This document shows, piece after piece, positions 27,742-37,433 of a stretch of DNA of 64,000 nucleotides. This DNA comes from Nocardia lijiangensis NBRC 108240 (GTDB lineage Bacteria; Actinomycetota; Actinomycetes; Mycobacteriales; Mycobacteriaceae), in NCBI RefSeq assembly GCF_001613045.1, contig NZ_BDBP01000037.1, positions 1 through 64,000 of the forward strand, written 5' to 3'. Under the pieces are notes generated by a model. It searched no databases, was not told the origin of the DNA, and saw only the letters and a list, made by a program, of their open reading frames with translations. The number at the start of each line of letters is the position of its first letter. Within the stretch, counting starts at the first letter, position 1. The position numbers and the translations under genes were made by a program.

Positions 27742-29135
27742 AATCCGCCCCTAGCACCGTCGAGACACGGGTGCAGCTGACACCTCACCCGCTCCAACGG
27801 GTGGGTGCGTACGCGCTGCTTCGCCTGGCCGGAGTGAAGGGTTCGCAAAGGGACCCGGAGTCGTTGACGGCGCGGGAAGTCGAGTCCGCACGTGCCGTGA
27901 TGACCGGTGATGTCGTTGCGACCTCCAGACTCGCAGACACCAAAGCGCCCGGGTCGTTTTGGTTGTCGGCGAGCTATCTGTTCTGGCCGAACTCGAAGAT
28001 GAACACCACCAATCGCAAATCGCTGACCGTACAGCAGCGTCACGAGCAGATCGAGCAGTGGCGCCAACTTCCCTCGCAGCTGGTGGGGGTGCCGTGTGCG
28101 TTGTGCGGTCAGGAGGCGTGTGGTTTCTACGGCAAGGTCGATGTGCCGTTGGCGGCCAGTGCCGAGCACCGCAACACGACGGTGCCCGGCCACGACGGTA
28201 TGGCTTTGTGCGCGGGCTGTCTGACCAGTTTCTACGCGCTGCCCTACGGGTGTTCGATCCGCGGCGGTAAGGCGGCTGCGCTGCACAGCTGGGACGACGG
28301 TGTTTTGGCGCAGGTGACGGGTCGTCAGGTGCGTCGGACTCGCCAGCAGGTCGGGATGTCCTCGACAGAGGCCACCGCACAACCGTATTCCCGTGAGGTG
28401 GAGGCGCTACGTGCGCTGCGCACCTACGAGGATCGGATGCGCGATGGGGTGGAGCTGTATGTGTTCAGCAACTCCAACAAGGCCCAGACCCTCGATGTTT
28501 ACGTGATCGAGCAGCCGCTGGCCGAGTGGCTGCGCTCCACCCTGCATTCGACGGCGCTGACCACAGGGTTTCGCTATTTGGTCCGCGCCCATCACACGGC
28601 GAAGGTGGCGGGGTCGGTTCGTCTGGCCTACAACGCCTTCCACGCTCCGCACCGTGTGCCGATGGCGGCGGTGTCCTATCTCGCACGGCTGACCAAAGAA
28701 TTGGGTGCGCCTCCGCCGGAGACGAGCGCGCTCGCCGAGGTGTATCGATCGTTCATCAAGGAGGTTTTCGACGTGGCGCAGCGTGACGTCGATCAGATAG
28801 TCCGGCTCGGTAGCGGGATCGGTGAGCTGCTACGCGAGAAGCCGCAACGGGGCACCCTCAAGGAATTCGAGCACGCCCATTCGGATGCGGCCAAGCTTCA
28901 GAGCTGGCTCAAACGTCAGGCCACGGCGTGGACCCTGCACCGGGGGGTAGCCGAACCGTTGGTCACCACCGAACAGTGGCGGCTGTTGTTCGAACCCGGT
29001 GACCGAGTGCGGTTCCACCGCGATCTGCTGTTCATCTCGGTGCTGGAGTACCTGGCGCGACATGAGTGGCTCGCGGGCGTGGCCAGTGACCGTGATGACC
29101 ACGACGACACCATTCTTGTGGAGGAAGACCAGTGA
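27738..29135 (+). CDS. cas8b: Type I-B large subunit Cas8b (Cst1-like)
   Basis: The 465-residue protein has a zinc-finger region near residues 120-161 (PCALCGQEACGFYG with C120, C123, C128; then MALCAGCLTSFY with C158, C161), as in the Cst1/Cas8a1 group. The C-terminal half is helical. By position (after cas6, before cas7) and by the zinc finger it is the Cascade large subunit, which recognises the PAM and recruits Cas3. Overlaps cas6 and cas7 by four bases each. Confidence 0.87.
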   Translation: MKSAPSTVETRVQLTPHPLQRVGAYALLRLAGVKGSQRDPESLTAREVESARAVMTGDVVATSRLADTKAPGSFWLSASYLFWPNSKMNTTNRKSLTVQQRHEQIEQWRQLPSQLVGVPCALCGQEACGFYGKVDVPLAASAEHRNTTVPGHDGMALCAGCLTSFYALPYGCSIRGGKAAALHSWDDGVLAQVTGRQVRRTRQQVGMSSTEATAQPYSREVEALRALRTYEDRMRDGVELYVFSNSNKAQTLDVYVIEQPLAEWLRSTLHSTALTTGFRYLVRAHHTAKVAGSVRLAYNAFHAPHRVPMAAVSYLARLTKELGAPPPETSALAEVYRSFIKEVFDVAQRDVDQIVRLGSGIGELLREKPQRGTLKEFEHAHSDAAKLQSWLKRQATAWTLHRGVAEPLVTTEQWRLLFEPGDRVRFHRDLLFISVLEYLARHEWLAGVASDRDDHDDTILVEEDQ

Positions 29136-30184
29136 CCTATCTCGTGGGCAAGATCGCCCTGGACATCACCGCCGGAGCGCCGAACAACGCCCGCGGCGAA
29201 AGCAACGTCGGTGAAGTAAAGAAGATGTTTATCGGCCGCAACCTCCACCCGTATGTGTCGGCGCAAGCGTTTCGGCGGTGGGTGCGCGACAGTCTGCCAC
29301 CGGATGTGGCGGTATCGCCGGTGACTCGGTCGGGTTCGAAGGCCAATCAGCAGGCGTACACCGCCGGACGCCCGGACCTCTACATTGACGACGATCTGTT
29401 CGGTTACATGGTTGCGCTGAAAGACGGCAGCTATCAACGAGACACGGTGTTGGCGACCGGCACCCTGGTGTCGGTGGTACCGCGGCGACCGACCCCGGAC
29501 TTCGGCACGATGAGTCGCGGGTTCGGTCCCGACGAGAACCCGGTCATCCACGAGCACGAGCACTACTCGGCGGAGCTGGCTGGTGATGTCCTCGTCGACA
29601 TCGCGCGGGTAGGTGTGTTCCAGTTGCAGGGCAGCGGGTTGCGGCGCAACCTCACCGACCCGGCAGCGAAGGAGGCCGAAGCCGCTGGCGCCGAGCGCAC
29701 GAATTTCCGTGGCCTGGACAGCATTCGGTTGCCGATCGAGCAGCGCCGTCACCGGTTGGCGTTGCTGCTCAACACCCTCGCCGAAGTACGCGGCGGCGCG
29801 AAACGAGCCCTGCACTACGGGGAGCGCTCCCCTGCGCTGATGGTGCTGGCACCGCTCACAGGCGGTAACAACCCGTTCACCCGGGTGCTGACCGGTCGCG
29901 CGGCACGCGAGGACCAGGGGTACCCGCATCTGGAGACGGTGTTCGACACCGATGTTCTGCGCGAGGAGATCGAGGCCTGGCACGACGTGCTCGAAGGGCC
30001 GGTCCGTGTGGGGTGGGCGCCGGGGTTCCTCAGCGGTCAACGGGACCGTGCTCGTGAGGAACTCGACGATCTGATCAGCGATGGCACGGTGGTGATCGAC
30101 CATCCACGGGTGCTGTTGCGGGGGTTGGCCAAGCAGGTCGAGGCCGGCGAGCACGACGATTGGTTCGAGGATCCGCAGCGGTGA
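29132..30184 (+). CDS. cas7: Cas7 backbone subunit (Cst2/DevR type)
   Basis: The 350-residue protein starts TYLVGKIALDITAGAPNNAR after a GTG that overlaps the cas8 stop. The N-terminal pattern (hydrophobic strand, then GAPNNARGESNVGEVKKMF) and the central SKANQQAYTAG and glycine-rich segment TGGNNPFTRVL match Cas7 of the Cst2/DevR family. Six or so copies would coat the crRNA spacer in Cascade. Confidence 0.92.
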   Translation: MTYLVGKIALDITAGAPNNARGESNVGEVKKMFIGRNLHPYVSAQAFRRWVRDSLPPDVAVSPVTRSGSKANQQAYTAGRPDLYIDDDLFGYMVALKDGSYQRDTVLATGTLVSVVPRRPTPDFGTMSRGFGPDENPVIHEHEHYSAELAGDVLVDIARVGVFQLQGSGLRRNLTDPAAKEAEAAGAERTNFRGLDSIRLPIEQRRHRLALLLNTLAEVRGGAKRALHYGERSPALMVLAPLTGGNNPFTRVLTGRAAREDQGYPHLETVFDTDVLREEIEAWHDVLEGPVRVGWAPGFLSGQRDRAREELDDLISDGTVVIDHPRVLLRGLAKQVEAGEHDDWFEDPQR

Positions 30185-30855
30185 CAGATGCGCTGCAGGT
30201 GACCGTCACCGCGGCCGTCGCGTCGTTTCGGAACCCGTTGTATGCCGGGGTGCAGGTCGGGTTGCCGTGCCCGCCTCCGTCCACGATCGCGGGGATGCTG
30301 GCGGCCGCGGCGGGAGGGTGGGATCGGGTGCCGATCGGGCTGCGGTTCGGTGCGGCGTTCACCGCGGCCGGTGCCGGTACCGATCTCGAGACCTATCACC
30401 CGCTGGATGGGCGTGGACGCGCAACCGCGGCGACGCCGAAGGATCGGGAGTTTCTCGCCGATGTCGTGCTGACTGTGTGGCTGGTCGATGACCTCGATTT
30501 CTGGGGGGATGCGCTCCGGCGGCCGGTGTGGCCGCTGCGGCTGGGGCGTAGTCAGGATCTGGCCGCGGCACGCACCGAACGTGTCGAGTTGGTCGCCGCG
30601 GCCGGGCGACAGGGGCATGCGATCGTGCCGGCGTCCATGAGCGTCGCTGGAACGTTGCTTCGGCTGCCGACCGTGTTGAGCGTGGATCGGGCGCGCAACC
30701 GTTGGGACGGGTACCGGTACGCGAGAAGTGGTTCGGATCAGAGGATCGACACCGGATGCAGTGTGGCCCCCACTGAGCCGGGAGTAGTGGGTCAAGCGGT
30801 GGCGTTGCTGGGTGAGGTTCATCCGGGCCAGTTCGATTCCGGGCACGGGCGATGA
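30181..30855 (+). CDS. cas5: Cas5 subunit
   Basis: GTG start at 30181 overlaps the cas7 stop. The 224-residue protein begins TDALQVTVTAAVASFRNPLY, then GVQVGLPCPPPSTIAGMLAAAAGG, the typical Cas5 N-terminal strand followed by PPPSTxxGML. Cas5 caps the crRNA 5' handle. Its stop overlaps the cas3 start. Confidence 0.92.
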   Translation: MTDALQVTVTAAVASFRNPLYAGVQVGLPCPPPSTIAGMLAAAAGGWDRVPIGLRFGAAFTAAGAGTDLETYHPLDGRGRATAATPKDREFLADVVLTVWLVDDLDFWGDALRRPVWPLRLGRSQDLAAARTERVELVAAAGRQGHAIVPASMSVAGTLLRLPTVLSVDRARNRWDGYRYARSGSDQRIDTGCSVAPTEPGVVGQAVALLGEVHPGQFDSGHGR

Positions 30856-33227
30856 ATGCGTTGCGCCGGTTGCGTGCCAAAAGCCCGCATGCGGGCTACC
30901 CGCACGGCGAAGCACTGACTGACCACCTGTCGGCCACTCTTGCCGGTGCACGGCTGCTGCACGCGCGGGTCGGTCGCATCGACGCGGTGCCCGAAGGGTT
31001 TTGGCGGTGGGTGATGGTGGCGGCGTTGCTGCACGACGCGGGAAAGGTGCCTGAAGGTTTCCAGGCGATGGTCGCCGCACCACGCGGCCCGGTGTGGGGG
31101 CAACGCCACGAGGTGTATTCGCTCGGTTTCGTCGCCGATCTGCTGGCCCGATGGTCGAATGACGACCGGTCATGGGTGGGGCTGGGTGTCCTCACCCACC
31201 ACCGCCCGCTGACCGGGCCGACGGGACGCGCGATATTCCCCACCCACCAGGACACCGATCCGACCGCGTTCGCCGCCCGATTCGGTCGCATCGACCCCGC
31301 CGCGCAGCTTCAGCTACGGGAATGGTTGGCAGCAGTGCTGCGTGCCGAAGAGCTGGCAACCGATGTTCCCGATCCCGGTGTCGATCTTGCCGAGTCCGGG
31401 TACCGATTGCTCGAAGCGCTGCGCAAGCAATGGGAATGGGCCGAGGACAACGATCCTGACGACTCCTTGACCGCAGTCCTGGTCCAAGGCGCGGTGACCT
31501 TCGCCGACCACGTCTCCTCCGCCCACAGCCAACTACTCCCCCATCAACCCGTCGATACGGCCTTCGCCCACCAGCTGAGCACCGACATGGCCGCCGCGGG
31601 CCGCAAGCTTCGCCGACACCAGTGCGAGGCCGCCGCACTCGACGGACACATGCTGCTGCGGACCCCGACGGGTTCGGGCAAAACCGAAGCGGCTGTGCTG
31701 TGGGCTGCTGGGCAGGTCGGGCATTTGCAGGCGCGCGGCGCTGGGCAGCCGCGGCTGTTCTACCTGCTGCCGTATCTGGCATCGATCAACGCGATGGTCG
31801 ATCGGTTCGCCACCATGCTCGGCGACCCCGATGCCGTGGGCGTCGTGCATTCCAAAGCGGCGGCGTTCCACCTCAACCGTTCACTGTGTGTCACCGACGA
31901 TTCGGTCGAGGCAGCGCGGCAAGCGGTGTCGAGAACCGCCGCGACCCGTCTGTTTCGGGAACTCGTTCGCATCGGCACGCCGTATCAGCTGTTGCGTGGG
32001 GCTCTGGCGGGGCCGGCGTGCGCATCGATCCTCATCGATGCGGCCAACTCGGTGTTCGTGCTCGACGAACTCCATGCCTACGAGCCGCAACGGATGGGCA
32101 TGATCCTGTCGATGATCCGATTCTGGATCCGTCTCGGCGGCCGCATCTCAGTCATCTCGGCGACCCTGCCGCGGCGACTCGTAGAACTGCTCGACGAATG
32201 CGCCGCACCGACCGGATTCCAGCAAATCTACGCCCAGGACGGTCAATGGCCGCAACGTCACCGACTCCTGGTGGATGAAAGCCACCTGACCGGCGAGGGT
32301 TCGCGGGCGCGGATCGAGCGACGGCTGCGAGCGGGGCAGTCGGTGCTGGTGGTCGCCAATAACGTCGCCGATGCACGCGCGATTCATACTGCGCTGTCGC
32401 CGGTGGCACGGCAGCTGCTCGGCGACGATTCGGTGCTGCTGCTGCATTCCCGGTTCAAGACGATTGATCGCGCCGCGATCGAGTCGAAGATCCGCCAGCG
32501 TTTCGGCACCGGCCGCCCACACCAGCCGGGGTTGCTGGTGGCGACCCAGGTCGTGGAGGTGTCCCTGGATGTGTCCTTCGACGCTCTGCACACCAGCGGC
32601 GCCCCACTCGAGGCGTTGATCCAACGCTTCGGACGGGTCAACCGGACCGCGGATCGTCCGCCCGCCGACGTCGTCGTGCACCGACCCAACTATCGCCGTC
32701 GCGGCGGGAGCGCCGATGAGTGGGCCGACGGCGTCTACGAACACGAACCCACCGAACTCACCATGGCTGTGCTCGAAGCCCACACCGGCACTACCCTGGA
32801 CGAACAGCTACTCGGCCGATGGCTCGACGAACTGTATGAGTCCCCGTGGGGACAACGATGGACACACCACGTCCGCCACAGCCTCGCTCACTTCGATGAC
32901 CAGTTCCTCAGTTTCGAAGCCCCCTTCGATCACGCACGCCACGAACTGGCCGAGCGCTTCGATGACCTGTTCGACGGTGTCGAAGCAATACTCAGCGAAG
33001 ACCGTGGTCGCTACGCTGCCGCTCTCGATGCTGTCGAGGACCTGCGTGCGGGGCGACTGCTCGGCAGCCAATACCTCATCCCGCTACCCCACTACGGCAA
33101 GTTCCTCGGCAGCTACGACAAAGACCTCAACGTGCTTGTCGTCGACGGCGACTACGACCCGGTCCAGGGCCTCGAGGCGATCCATCGCGACACCCACGCC
33201 AACTACCAACTCGGACAGGTCATCTGA
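30852..33227 (+). CDS. cas3: Cas3 nuclease-helicase
   Basis: The 791-residue protein has the HD nuclease at the N-terminus (H61-D62 in ALLHDAGKVPEGF; further ligands in LGVLTHHRPL) and a superfamily 2 helicase: Walker A in LRTPTGSGKTEAAVLW (about residue 270), DELHAYEPQRMG (about 404), SATLPRRL, and motif VI in IQRFGRVNRTADR. All motifs are intact. After Cascade binds target DNA, Cas3 unwinds and degrades it. ATGA overlap with cas5. Confidence 0.96.
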   Translation: MNALRRLRAKSPHAGYPHGEALTDHLSATLAGARLLHARVGRIDAVPEGFWRWVMVAALLHDAGKVPEGFQAMVAAPRGPVWGQRHEVYSLGFVADLLARWSNDDRSWVGLGVLTHHRPLTGPTGRAIFPTHQDTDPTAFAARFGRIDPAAQLQLREWLAAVLRAEELATDVPDPGVDLAESGYRLLEALRKQWEWAEDNDPDDSLTAVLVQGAVTFADHVSSAHSQLLPHQPVDTAFAHQLSTDMAAAGRKLRRHQCEAAALDGHMLLRTPTGSGKTEAAVLWAAGQVGHLQARGAGQPRLFYLLPYLASINAMVDRFATMLGDPDAVGVVHSKAAAFHLNRSLCVTDDSVEAARQAVSRTAATRLFRELVRIGTPYQLLRGALAGPACASILIDAANSVFVLDELHAYEPQRMGMILSMIRFWIRLGGRISVISATLPRRLVELLDECAAPTGFQQIYAQDGQWPQRHRLLVDESHLTGEGSRARIERRLRAGQSVLVVANNVADARAIHTALSPVARQLLGDDSVLLLHSRFKTIDRAAIESKIRQRFGTGRPHQPGLLVATQVVEVSLDVSFDALHTSGAPLEALIQRFGRVNRTADRPPADVVVHRPNYRRRGGSADEWADGVYEHEPTELTMAVLEAHTGTTLDEQLLGRWLDELYESPWGQRWTHHVRHSLAHFDDQFLSFEAPFDHARHELAERFDDLFDGVEAILSEDRGRYAAALDAVEDLRAGRLLGSQYLIPLPHYGKFLGSYDKDLNVLVVDGDYDPVQGLEAIHRDTHANYQLGQVI

Positions 33228-33228
33228 G

Positions 33229-33726
33229 ATGCTCACCGCAGACGACATCGGCGGAGTCCACGTCAAATACCTGAGCGACTGCCCACGCCAACTTTGGCTC
33301 TACGGCCGCGGTGTCCGACCGGAATCACGCAGTGACCGCGTACAACTCGGTGAAGCCGTCCACGACACGAGCTACCGGCGAGAACACCCCGTCGATCTGG
33401 GTGCAGCGAAACTCGATCACTTCGACGGACAGCGCTGGGTCCATGAGGTCAAATCCTCCAACCACCCAACCGAAGCCGACCACGCCCAGGCCATGCACTA
33501 CTGCTACCGACTACGCCATCTCGGAATCGACGTCGAGGGCGCGATACTCAAATATCCGAAGATCCGTCGCACCGTGCGGATTTCCTACACCGAGGCCGAA
33601 GGTGCCGCTGCGGCGGCGATGATCGCTTCCGCCCTCGACACCCTCACCGCAGACACTTCTCCACCTCGGCTGAGACGGCGCGACTGCTACGGCTGCAGCT
33701 ACCTCGACTATTGCTGGACGGATTGA
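33229..33726 (+). CDS. cas4: Cas4 exonuclease
   Basis: The 165-residue protein begins MLTADDIGGVHVKYLSDCPR with the N-terminal cysteine, carries the RecB-type motif WVHEVKSS (ExK) and ends with the iron-sulphur cysteines DCYGCSYLDYCW. These are the diagnostic Cas4 features. It trims prespacers and selects the PAM side together with Cas1-Cas2. One base separates it from cas3; it ends directly before cas1. Confidence 0.93.
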   Translation: MLTADDIGGVHVKYLSDCPRQLWLYGRGVRPESRSDRVQLGEAVHDTSYRREHPVDLGAAKLDHFDGQRWVHEVKSSNHPTEADHAQAMHYCYRLRHLGIDVEGAILKYPKIRRTVRISYTEAEGAAAAAMIASALDTLTADTSPPRLRRRDCYGCSYLDYCWTD

Positions 33727-34707
33727 ATGCCCGCTGCCACACGCACCTACTGGCTCACCACACCGTGTCGGATTCGCCGCAAAGATCAGTCGTTGGTCAT
33801 CGAACGCGCCGACGGCACACCTGTCCACATTCCGATCACCGATGTCGCCGACATCGTCGCCTGCGAACCGGTGGATGTGAACACCGCGGTGATCAGCCTG
33901 CTCAACACCCACAACATCGACCTTCATTTGCTCGGACACTACGGCGACTACATCGGATCCCTGCTCACCGCAGAATCCAGCACCTCCGGCCAGACCGTCC
34001 TCGCACAAGCGATGCTGGCCACTGACGCGACAGCTGGCCTCGAGATTGCCAGACAGATCGTTCGTGCCACCGCGTTCAACGTCCGTCGCGTCGTGGATCG
34101 AGAGCTCCTCACACATCCGCTTCAGGTGCTGGAAGCCTCGGTGCGCCAGGCTGATACACGCGAACAATTGATGGGGGCGGAAGGTACGTTTCGGCGAAGC
34201 GCGTGGGAGGTCATCGACACTCACCTACCCGACTGGCTGCAACTTCGCGGTCGTAGCAGGCGCCCACCACGCAACGCAGGCAACACCTTCATCAGCTACG
34301 TCAACAGCATCGTCTATACCCGTGCCCTTACAGCGATACGACTCACCCCGCTGCACAGCGGCATAGCCTTTCTGCACAGCAGCATCCAACGGCAACGCCA
34401 CTCACTCGCCTTGGACCTCGCCGAAGTCTTCAAACCATTATTCGCCGAACGACTTCTGCTGCGGCTGGCTCACCGAGGCCAACTCACACCACAGCATTTT
34501 GATCAAGGCGTCGACCATGCAACCTTGAGCGATGTCGGACGCAAATTCGTCGTCCAAAACGTCCGTGACGAACTCGGAACCACGATCCAACATCGCAGCC
34601 TCAAACGCAAAGTCGCCTACGAAGAGCTGCTATACCTCGAAGCACTCAAACTCACCCGCACATCGCTCGAACAAACCCCATATACGCCATTCCGGATCTG
34701 GTGGTGA
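33727..34707 (+). CDS. cas1: Cas1 integrase
   Basis: The 326-residue protein shows the three metal-binding residues of Cas1: E152 (MGAEGTFRRSAW), H217 (GIAFLHSSIQ) and E233 (ALDLAEVFKPLFAERL). It integrates new spacers next to the leader. The reading frame starts on the base after the cas4 stop. Confidence 0.96.
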   Translation: MPAATRTYWLTTPCRIRRKDQSLVIERADGTPVHIPITDVADIVACEPVDVNTAVISLLNTHNIDLHLLGHYGDYIGSLLTAESSTSGQTVLAQAMLATDATAGLEIARQIVRATAFNVRRVVDRELLTHPLQVLEASVRQADTREQLMGAEGTFRRSAWEVIDTHLPDWLQLRGRSRRPPRNAGNTFISYVNSIVYTRALTAIRLTPLHSGIAFLHSSIQRQRHSLALDLAEVFKPLFAERLLLRLAHRGQLTPQHFDQGVDHATLSDVGRKFVVQNVRDELGTTIQHRSLKRKVAYEELLYLEALKLTRTSLEQTPYTPFRIWW

Positions 34708-34709
34708 GC

Positions 34710-34973
34710 ATGTACGTGATCGTCGTCTACGACACCGCAGTCGAACGCAACCCTGTGATACTCCGAACCTGCCGCCGGTATCTCCACCATGTACAACGCA
34801 GCGTGTTCGAAGGAGCACTCAGCTCAGCGCAATACCGCCGCTTCCAAATTGCTATAGAAACAGCGATCGATCCCACCTACGACAGCGTCCTGGTCTACAC
34901 CTTCCCGCCCGGAACCACACCCCACCGCGAATCCTGGGGAACCACCCAGCCCGCACCATCCACCATTCTCTGA
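34710..34973 (+). CDS. cas2: Cas2 adaptation protein
   Basis: From the ATG at 34710 the 87-residue protein begins MYVIVVYDTAVERN, with the strand and aspartate typical of Cas2, and continues RTCRRYLHHVQRSVFEGALS. A GTG at 34704 overlapping the cas1 stop is an alternative start. It forms the central dimer of the Cas1-Cas2 spacer integrase. Confidence 0.94.
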   Translation: MYVIVVYDTAVERNPVILRTCRRYLHHVQRSVFEGALSSAQYRRFQIAIETAIDPTYDSVLVYTFPPGTTPHRESWGTTQPAPSTIL

Positions 34974-34985
34974 CACCAAGATCAT

Positions 34986-35087
34986 TGCAGCGACACACCG
35001 AACACTCGAGCACTACCGACGGTCCACTGCAACTTAGGGTTCAAAGTAGATACCCAACGAAGCCGTGACCTGCAATTTTACTGTGGG
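34986..35087 (+). promoter_or_regulatory. Leader of the second type I-B array
   Basis: Begins 13 bases after cas2 with TGCAGCGACACACCG, matching the first array's leader motif at the same distance from the first repeat. It is A/T-richer near the repeat (CAATTTTACTGTGG). The relation between the two leaders suggests both arrays can accept spacers from the same Cas1-Cas2. Confidence 0.75.
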
Positions 35088-36572
35088 GTCCTCATCGCCC
35101 CTGCGAGGGTTGGCAACAGGAACGCCACCTCTACACAGTCCTTGCCCCCACCGTCCTCATCGCCCCTGCGAGGGTTGGCAACAGGCGGCCGACGACGAGG
35201 CCACCGCCGCCGCCGCTGGTCCTCATCGCCCCTGCGAGGGTTGGCAACACGCCGACGGGCGACCGATCCTGAGCGCCGTCCTCGCGGTCCTCATCGCCCC
35301 TGCGAGGGTTGGCAACGGTCGGTGTGAACCCCGATCCGTACCTGTTCCTGTCCTCATCGCCCCTGCGAGGGTTGGCAACGCAGCGACTCGACGCGCACCG
35401 CGAACCATCCCTCAGGTCCTCATCGCCCCTGCGAGGGTTGGCAACGTCATCGCAACGACTCCACGGTGACGAAAGAGGTCCTGTCCTCATCGCCCCTGCG
35501 AGGGTTGGCAACGAGTCCATGCCGAGCCCCATACGCCTGATGTTCTCCTGTCCTCATCGCCCCTGCGAGGGTTGGCAACAGGGGAGGGGTAACCAGTGGC
35601 AGGCAACACAGTCCGGCGTCCTCATCGCCGCTGCGAGGGTTGGCAACCCGTCCTTCCACTCCTGGGTGGTCTTGTCGTAGACGTCCTCATCGCCCCTGCG
35701 AGGGTTGGCAACGCGAGCGCAAGCAAGAGGACCCGATCCTCAAGGCGGTCCTCATCGCCCCTGCGAGGGTTGGCAACATGGTAGGGGCGCCGGCCACGGT
35801 CGCGGTTGTGATGTCCTCATCGCCCCTGCGAGGGTTGGCAACACACCGAGGCACTCCGCAAGGATGCTCGGGTCCTTGAGCCTCATCGCCCCTGCGAGGG
35901 TTGGCAACACGGCGACCAGGCCGACCAGCTTGGCGCGGGTGGGGTCCTCATCGCCCCTGCGAGGGTTGGCAACAGGGTGGGGCGCATCCTGGAGAGGAGG
36001 CCCCCGGTGTCCTCATCGCCCCTGCGAGGGTTGGCAACATGGTCTGCTGTTCGCCGATGCCGTCGACGGGGGCGGTCCTCATCGCCCCTGCGAGGGTTGG
36101 CAACACGATCTCGGCGAACGCTTCCGCGATGTGCGGATGGGGGTCATCATCGCCCCTGCGAGGGTTGGCAACATTGCCCGCTGGAGCGCCGCTGTGTCGA
36201 AGCGTCCGGTCCTCATCGCCCCTGCGAGGGTTGGCAACGCGATCCGGTGGTCGGTGATGCGGACCCAGCCGTCGGCGGTCCTTATCGCCCCTGCGAGGGC
36301 TGGCAACATGTGAGCTGGGATGTCCTTCTCCAGACGCGCCGCAAGTCCTCATCGCCCCTGTGAGGGTTGGCAACTGGCCGAACAGGCCCGCGCCGACGCT
36401 CGCGCGCCGCAAGTCCTCATCGCCCCTGCGAGGGTTGGCAACCCGATCCGGCTGTGCGTCCCGGTCTGACGGTGATCGTCCTCATCGCCCCTGCGAGGGT
36501 TGACAACTGGTGTGCGTTCCGCTGGGGCACTGCCACATGGTGGTCCTCATCGCCCTGCGAGGTTTGGCAAGG
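35088..36572 (+). CRISPR. Second type I-B CRISPR array, about 23 repeats
   Basis: Same 30-base repeat as at 24297-26778, about 23 copies plus a short partial one at 36607. Copies near the right end decay (36278 and 36345 have point changes, 36478 reads GTTGACAAC, 36543 has lost a base). A single change also occurs at 35618 (GCCGCTGCG) and a shortened start at 35879. Leader-proximal copies are perfect. Transcription is rightward. Confidence 0.96.
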
Positions 36573-37047
36573 CTGACCGACGGCCGCCTCGCGTCGCACA
36601 CAGCTTGTCCTCATCGAGGCGGCCGAGGCTGATTCTGCCTGCTGGTCGCTCGGCTGGGCGGGCATCGGTGCCGAACAAACCGGGGTGCGGGTGGCTGTTA
36701 CTGCCGCGACTGGTTGCCGCGGGGCGCTAGCTCGCGGGGGTCGGCGCTCGTGGTCGGGGTAAGTCATGTGCACCTCGTCGTCGGTACTGGCTGAACGCTT
36801 TGAGTGAGTGAACAGGTTGAGTGCGCTTTCTCAGCCGCCAACTGATCGGTGGGGGCAGTCGAGAAATATTTGTCACCAGTCGGTGGAACCGCAGGGCTGC
36901 TGGTTGCGTCGTTGTAGTCATGACAGATGCGTCGGCAGAGTCGGATTTCGATCAGCAGCCCTATTTCGGACCCGATGGTGAGTCGACCGGAGCGTGGTTA
37001 CACGGGTTGTGGCTCGCCGAAGCGAGCGAAGCGCCCAGGCGGCACCG
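36573..37047. other. Junction between CRISPR locus and phage module
   Basis: About 470 bases. The first 40 hold a last repeat fragment (GTCCTCATCGAGG at 36607). A short frame from the ATG at 36921 (MTDASAESDFDQQPYFGPDG) is open but runs into the converging phage gene; it may be a truncated gene. No integrase or attachment repeat was recognised here. Confidence 0.45.
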
Positions 37048-37374
37048 TCACTGTTCCCTGACGACAGGTCCGCGGAACCAGCAGTACGGGAGACCCGGGC
37101 CCGGGTAGTTGATGTACAGGTTGTACTGGGCGCGTGTTCGGTTTCCGATGGCGTCGGTGTGATGGGGTTCGATGAGGTATTCCACAGCCAGTGAGGTGAT
37201 GCTGGTAGCCCGCCAGGTATTGACGAGTTCGTCGTCGCTGTCGTAGATGTCAATCCAAGAGGTCGTGCCGTCTGGGAGCGGGGTGTCGGTGACCTCGAAG
37301 CGTTGGGTGAACGCGGCACCGCGTGTAAGGACGAGTATGTACTTGTTGGGGCGGTATCCGAGGTAGTCGACCAT
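37048..37374 (-). CDS. LtfC/p132/Gp6-like beta-sandwich phage protein
   Basis: The 108-residue product starts MVDYLGYRPNKYILVLTRGA. This opening and the following strands (RFEVTDTPLPDGTTSWIDIY) fit the small beta-sandwich domain found in proteins of actinobacteriophages (LtfC-like). It ends with YCWFRGPVVREQ. It is the last gene of the minus-strand late module. The role, probably in the virion, is not proven. Confidence 0.6.
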   Translation of the reverse strand: MVDYLGYRPNKYILVLTRGAAFTQRFEVTDTPLPDGTTSWIDIYDSDDELVNTWRATSITSLAVEYLIEPHHTDAIGNRTRAQYNLYINYPGPGLPYCWFRGPVVREQ

Positions 37375-37433
37375 CGCGTTCCGTTGAGATTGTGGGCTGA
37401 GCACACGTCGGTGGCGCCCAACCCGCGGGCAGA

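Noticed and set aside
35065..36576. Open frames across the second type I-B array
   Set aside because: Same reason: repeat translations.
36921..37108. Short plus-strand frame at the CRISPR-phage junction
   Set aside because: Only about 62 residues, overlaps the converging phage gene and shows no domain. Mentioned as a possible truncated gene but not called.
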